Assembly (NCBI GenBank): GCA_030639985.1
Contig: DAOWKG010000178.1
Coordinates: 1-11,119, forward strand
DNA: 11,119 nucleotides
From: Desulfuromonadaceae bacterium
Lineage (GTDB): Bacteria > Desulfobacterota > Desulfuromonadia > Desulfuromonadales > Geopsychrobacteraceae
Reading direction: 5' to 3'
The notes under the pieces: model-generated
What the model was told of the DNA's origin: nothing
The model's database searches: none
What the model saw: the letters and a program-made list of their open reading frames with translations, nothing else
Made by a program: the position numbers and the translations under genes
Shown here: positions 8,280 to 11,119 of the stretch, in pieces
How positions within the stretch are numbered: position 1 is the stretch's first letter
How the letters are laid out: every line of letters begins with the position of its first letter

Positions 8280-8741
8280 ATGAACTATCACCGACTATTG
8301 ATTGCTTTAGCTATGATTATACTCACTGCTGGAGTTGCCTGTGCTGATCTTGATATCTACCTGAACAATCTTACCGTTCGTGCTGAAGCCGACATGGGCA
8401 AGTTCCGGTCGACACTAGGTGTCCACTTTGGTGCCTCCGGGCCTGAAATTGACTTGGTCATGAAAAATGTACATAACCCCGGAGATGCCGCCCTCTGCCT
8501 TTGGTTAGGACAACATTCACGGCAACCAATTGAAAAAGTACTACATGAATATCAGTCCAATAAGAAGCAAGGCTGGGGTGCCATGGCAAATAGACTAGGG
8601 ATAAAACCGGGATCAGATGCTTTCAAAACCCTCAAAAAAGGGGATCTTGGCTGGCACCCTGAAGCTACTGGCGGAAAAACTAAAGGTAAGCAGAAAAATA
8701 AAAATAAGGGTAATAGTAAGGGTAAGGGAGCCAAGAAGTAG
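8280..8741 (+). CDS. Exported small protein with Lys/Gly-rich tail, unknown function
   Basis: A 153-residue protein. Residues 1-22 form a signal peptide: a short N-terminus with one Arg, a hydrophobic core (LLIALAMIILTAGV), and an A-C-A cleavage site before D23. C21 is present, but no Leu sits at -3, so I prefer signal peptidase I to a lipoprotein. The mature part (about 23-128) looks folded: VRAEADMGKFRSTLGVHFGA, a helix with NPGDAALCLWLG, and IEKVLHEYQSNKKQGWGAMANRLGIKPGSDAFKTLKKGDLGW. The last 22 or so residues are almost all Lys, Gly, Asn and Ser, so strongly basic and probably disordered. I do not recognise the family. It starts 26 bases after the PilT-like gene, with GGAG six to seven bases before the ATG, so it is likely cotranscribed. 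A periplasmic or outer-surface role linked to the pilus motor is a guess. Confidence 0.85.
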   Translation: MNYHRLLIALAMIILTAGVACADLDIYLNNLTVRAEADMGKFRSTLGVHFGASGPEIDLVMKNVHNPGDAALCLWLGQHSRQPIEKVLHEYQSNKKQGWGAMANRLGIKPGSDAFKTLKKGDLGWHPEATGGKTKGKQKNKNKGNSKGKGAKK

Positions 8742-8885
8742 CACTTGATAATGGCCATCAATCCAATAGGTACAAAGAAACAATGAATGTGGGAATCAGG
8801 AAATAAGCCAATATTCTGATACAACACAATATAAAGAGTACGGGCAAAATAAACTAAACGCGTACCATTATTGAAAGGAATTATT

Positions 8886-9140
8886 TTGTCAAAATTATAT
8901 ATTGCGATTGTCGTTTTAATCTTTTTATTGAGCGGATGTAACAAGGTAACCAAAGAAAATTACGACAAAATCAAAATGGGGATGTCATATAATGAAGTTG
9001 TACAGCTTATCGGAACACCGGAAGGCTGTTTAGAAGCACTAGGGATAAGCAGCTGTGCATGGGAAAATGGTGCTTCCAAAGTCGACATCAAGTTTGTCTC
9101 CGACCAAGTGATATTCATTACCGGAGATGCCCTCAAATAG
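8886..9140 (+). CDS. Small BamE/DUF3862-like lipoprotein (TTG start)
   Basis: An 84-residue lipoprotein. I start it at the TTG at 8886, which has AAGGAA five bases upstream; another in-frame TTG at 8871 would put the ribosome site inside the gene. The signal peptide has a Lys near the start, a hydrophobic core, and the lipobox LSGC with C18. The mature domain, KVTKENYDKIKMGMSYNEVVQLIGTP, is the helix-turn-helix start of the SmpA/BamE-like DUF3862 fold. It continues with CAWENGASKVDIKFVSDQVIFITGDAL, a short beta sheet with W and F at the usual positions. BamE-like proteins bind outer-membrane assembly or peptidoglycan partners, but for DUF3862 no exact role is known to me. It lies 144 bases after the Lys/Gly-tailed protein. 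TATAAA at 8830 could be its own -10, without a clear -35. Convergent with the Lrp-family gene. Confidence 0.85.
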   Translation: MSKLYIAIVVLIFLLSGCNKVTKENYDKIKMGMSYNEVVQLIGTPEGCLEALGISSCAWENGASKVDIKFVSDQVIFITGDALK

Positions 9141-9168
9141 AAGCTAAGTGTAACCGTTTACTTAATCT

Positions 9169-9198
9169 GACAGTTACTGCTGTAAAATGGTAACTGCC
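9169..9198. terminator. Inverted repeat between convergent genes, weak terminator candidate
   Basis: CAGTTAC (9171-9177) and GTAACTG (9190-9196) form a 7-bp stem with a 12-base loop; on the minus strand a G-U pair extends it to nine. There is no U-run on either side. A second tiny hairpin (ACAG-GAAT-CTGT, 9218-9229), followed by TTTT and then GGATTTTA, lies downstream on the plus strand. Both sit in the 97-base gap between convergent genes, where terminators are expected. Confidence 0.4.
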
Positions 9199-9237
9199 AA
9201 GTTGTTTGCTCATTGAGACAGGAATCTGTTTTGGATT

Positions 9238-9717
9238 TTAATCAACCGGAAGTTCGGTTTTTTTCAAGACCGTCTTGAGGGCAAAAGAGGACTGCACGCG
9301 CAGGACTCCCGGTAGGCTGGTCAAGCGATTGTGCAGGTGCATGTAGTCTTCATTATCACGGAAAATAACCCGCAGTAAGAAATCGCTATCACCCGACATC
9401 AGATAACACTCCATCACTTCTTTGACTTGCCCGATCTCCCTTTCAAAACACTGCAATTTTTCCTGCTGTTGTCCTTCCAGCGTTACTCGAACAAAAACAT
9501 TACCCGCTTTACCAAGAGCTACTTGATCGATCAACATGACATATTTATCAATAATTCCATTTTGTTCCAGTAACCGAACCCGGCGTAAACAGGCTGATTC
9601 TGAGAGCCCGACCTTTTCAGCAAGCTGAACATTCGACAGGCGGCCATCTTTTTGCAGAGCACCAAGAATACGCTGATCAATCTCATCTATTTGTTTTTTT
9701 CGTGGAATCATCGACAT
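9238..9717 (-). CDS. Lrp/AsnC-family transcriptional regulator
   Basis: A 159-residue DNA-binding regulator of the feast/famine family, of usual length. The N-terminus IDEIDQRILGALQKDGRLSNVQLAEKVGLSESACLRRVRLLEQNGII (10-56) is the winged HTH; the recognition helix is about residues 39-50. The C-terminal RAM/AsnC domain (about 67-152) includes the effector-loop motif MSGDSDFLLRV (107-117) and FALKTVL at the end. Such proteins form octamers that wrap DNA and sense amino acids. The gene is divergent from ald across 147 bases with two palindromes, so I infer that it senses alanine and controls ald and itself. The ATG at 9717 has no strong ribosome site; ATG at 9711 is an alternative. Confidence 0.93.
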   Translation of the reverse strand: MSMIPRKKQIDEIDQRILGALQKDGRLSNVQLAEKVGLSESACLRRVRLLEQNGIIDKYVMLIDQVALGKAGNVFVRVTLEGQQQEKLQCFEREIGQVKEVMECYLMSGDSDFLLRVIFRDNEDYMHLHNRLTSLPGVLRVQSSFALKTVLKKTELPVD

Positions 9718-9731
9718 TTTTCAATATTAGC

Positions 9732-9744
9732 AGCAGAATCTGCT
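9732..9744. promoter_or_regulatory. Palindromic operator candidate, lrp side
   Basis: AGCAGA-A-TCTGCT is a perfect 13-base palindrome, 15 bases from the Lrp-family start codon. The ends AG and CT with an A/T-containing centre resemble the Lrp-type consensus. Probably a binding site for the adjacent regulator. Confidence 0.5.
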
Positions 9745-9768
9745 TAACAATAGTTTTTTATTTTAAAA

Positions 9769-9789
9769 TTTGCAGGAACATTCTGCGAA
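9769..9789. promoter_or_regulatory. Palindromic operator candidate, ald side
   Basis: TTTGCAG, seven bases, CTGCGAA: one mismatch across seven-base arms. It shares GCAG...CTGC with the site at 9732. The centres are 41 bp apart, about four helical turns, so both would face the same side of the DNA. Confidence 0.45.
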
Positions 9790-9864
9790 TAAACTGGTAA
9801 AATTCAAATAGTAATTAACCGTGACACGTCAACTAATCAAAAAATATAGTAAAAGGAGTCTGCC

Positions 9865-10980
9865 ATGATCGTCGGAATTCTCAAAGAAATCAAAGTAGAA
9901 GAAAATCGTGTCTGCATGACCCCTGCCGGGGTTGAAGTCATGAAGAGTAACGGCCACACCGTATTAGTGGAAACCGTTGCCGGTGTCGGCAGTGGCTTCA
10001 GCGATGAGGATTATATCAACGCTGGGGCCGAAATTTCCCCTTCAGCCGCCGATGTTTATGCCCGCTCCGAAATGGTTATGCACGTCAAGGAACCACAGCC
10101 GAGCGAATACGCAATGATCCGTGCAGGGCAGATCGTCTTTACTTATTTCCATTTTGCCGCCGGTGAAGAATTGACCAAAGCGATGATCGGGCGTAAAGCG
10201 ATCTGCATGGCCTACGAAACTATTACCGATTCGGACGGCTCCTTGCCACTCCTCACCCCAATGAGTGAAGTTGCTGGCCGCATGGCTTCCCAAGAAGGGG
10301 CCAAATACCTTGAGCGCTCACAGGGCGGTCGCGGTATCCTGATGGGTGGCGTTCCTGGAGTTGCACCCGCGACGGTAGTTGTTATTGGCGGCGGTGTCGT
10401 CGGTACTCATGCCGCACAAATGGCTTGCGGTCTGGGTGCCAAGGTTCATCTGCTCGATATGAGCCTGCCCCGTTTACGTTATCTCTCAGAAATTATGCCG
10501 AAAAACTGTTTCCCGACAATGTCGTCTCCCGCAACGGTGCGCGAACTGGTAAAAGAAGCTGATCTGGTCATCGGTGCGGTTCTGGTTCACGGTGCCAAGG
10601 CGCCGAAACTGGTTACCCGCGAGATGCTTAAGACCATGAAGCCGGGAGCAGTTCTGGTCGACGTGGCGATCGATCAGGGTGGGTGCTTCGAAACCTCAAA
10701 AGCAACGACTCATACCGATCCGATTTACGAAGTTGATGGAATTGTTCACTACTGTGTCGCCAATATGCCTGGTGCCGTGCCATTGACCTCGACCATGGCG
10801 CTGACCAACGCAACTCTCCCCTATGCTGTTAAACTGGCGAACCAGGGCTGGAAACAAGCGTGTCTCACCGATGAAGGCATGAAAGCTGGTCTTAACGTTG
10901 TTGCCGGCAAGGTTTGCTATGCCGGTGTTGCCGAAGCCTTCGGTCTCGATTATGTTCCGGTTGAGGAGATCCTGAAATAA
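9865..10980 (+). CDS. ald: Alanine dehydrogenase
   Basis: A 371-residue, NAD-dependent cytosolic enzyme that interconverts L-alanine with pyruvate and ammonia, usually as a hexamer. It starts MIVGILKEIKVEENRV with the pyruvate-binding R15. K75 is in VKEPQ, catalytic H96 is in YFHFA, and catalytic D270 is in VDVAIDQGG; these numbers match the well-studied family members. The Rossmann domain has IGGGVVGT (174-181) and D198 at the strand end, which favours NAD over NADP. The C-terminus (PGAVPLTSTMALTNATLPY and on) is complete. The ATG at 9865 has AGGAG seven bases upstream. It is divergent from the Lrp-family regulator, the usual arrangement for amino-acid-induced control. GC content is higher than in the DUF4388-PilT cluster, as expected for a well-expressed gene. 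Confidence 0.98.
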   Translation: MIVGILKEIKVEENRVCMTPAGVEVMKSNGHTVLVETVAGVGSGFSDEDYINAGAEISPSAADVYARSEMVMHVKEPQPSEYAMIRAGQIVFTYFHFAAGEELTKAMIGRKAICMAYETITDSDGSLPLLTPMSEVAGRMASQEGAKYLERSQGGRGILMGGVPGVAPATVVVIGGGVVGTHAAQMACGLGAKVHLLDMSLPRLRYLSEIMPKNCFPTMSSPATVRELVKEADLVIGAVLVHGAKAPKLVTREMLKTMKPGAVLVDVAIDQGGCFETSKATTHTDPIYEVDGIVHYCVANMPGAVPLTSTMALTNATLPYAVKLANQGWKQACLTDEGMKAGLNVVAGKVCYAGVAEAFGLDYVPVEEILK

Positions 10981-10987
10981 AACTTTT

Positions 10988-11030
10988 CCACAGATTGCTA
11001 ATAAATAAGCCTCCTCCGCAGAATCTGTGG
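10988..11030. repeat. 9-bp inverted repeat downstream of ald
   Basis: CCACAGATT (10988-10996) and AATCTGTGG (11022-11030), perfect arms with a 25-base loop, seven bases after the ald stop. There is no U-run, so it is at best an unusual terminator. It contains GCAGAATCTG, which also occurs at 9733-9742. Confidence 0.5.
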
Positions 11031-11057
11031 GTAGGTGGCGATAAAAATTAGAGCATT

Positions 11058-11119
11058 GTCTTTCCTGGTTGGATAAGATGGTTTTTCCACAAACTATCAA
11101 ACCCAAACCAGAAAAAGAC
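11058..11119. repeat. Long bipartite imperfect hairpin at window end
   Basis: The outer arms are GTCTTT-C-CTGGTTGG (11058-11072) and CCAAACCAG-AA-AAAGAC (11103-11119), with a one-base bulge and a small internal loop. The inner arms are GATGGTTT (11077-11084) and AAACTATC (11091-11098) with a six-base loop and one G-U pair. The structure may continue past the edge. It could be a terminator, a small RNA or the end of a repeat element. Confidence 0.45.

Noticed and set aside
8280..8345. Lipoprotein signal at C21 of the Lys/Gly-tailed protein
   Set aside because: The residues before the Cys (G-V-A) do not fit a lipobox, while A-C-A before D23 fits signal peptidase I.
8765..8870. GGTAC/GTACC inverted repeat in the gap before the lipoprotein gene
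   Set aside because: The arms are only five bases and about 95 bases apart, which is expected by chance.
9821..9850. GTGACA and TATAGT as the ald promoter
   Set aside because: The boxes fit with an 18-base spacer, but transcription would start inside the ribosome site just before the ATG. It would give almost no leader.
10696..11106. A 136-codon minus-strand frame over the end of ald
   Set aside because: It is antisense to the conserved C-terminus of alanine dehydrogenase and has no plausible ribosome site.

Overview
The window looks like ordinary chromosome from a moderate-GC Gram-negative bacterium. My best guess is a member of the Desulfuromonadia (Geobacter/Pelobacter/Desulfuromusa-like deltaproteobacteria). 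The guess rests on four things: a DUF4388/PATAN regulator next to a PilT-family ATPase, a two-RCK potassium channel, a lipobox lipoprotein of the BamE/DUF3862 kind, and strong AGGA/GGAG ribosome sites. No marker gene is present, so the assignment is an inference. I see no rRNA, tRNA, CRISPR array or insertion sequence, and no stretch over 300 bases without a gene.

Left part (1-3410): a K+ channel gene with cytoplasmic RCK domains runs off the left edge on the minus strand. Upstream of it, also on the minus strand, is a SpeE-like SAM-binding protein. That gene is divergent from purB (adenylosuccinate lyase, E. coli-type), which has a good sigma70-like promoter. purB ends in a perfect 12-bp hairpin of a GAGACTGTCCCC type that may be a dispersed repeat.

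Middle (3411-5350): a 63-residue unknown protein and pyk (pyruvate kinase) lie on the minus strand, convergent with purB. The 5133-5355 gap carries divergent promoter candidates for pyk and the next operon.

Right-middle (5356-9140): a plus-strand cluster. It begins with a 605-residue protein that has an N-terminal DUF4388/PATAN domain, a receiver-like domain without a phospho-acceptor, and a C-terminal GAF-like region. Its stop codon region supplies the ribosome site for a PilT/PilU-family retraction-type ATPase. Next, 26 bases on, is an exported small protein with a Lys/Gly-rich tail that I do not recognise, then a small TTG-start lipoprotein. The first three are probably one operon, and I infer a role in controlling a type IV pilus motor. 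This is the most interesting part of the window.

Right end (9238-11119): an Lrp/AsnC regulator and ald (alanine dehydrogenase) are divergent. The 147-base gap between them holds two palindromic sites whose centres are 41 bp apart, a good candidate for Lrp-type control of alanine catabolism. Downstream of ald are two inverted repeats, the second a long bipartite hairpin that reaches the window edge.
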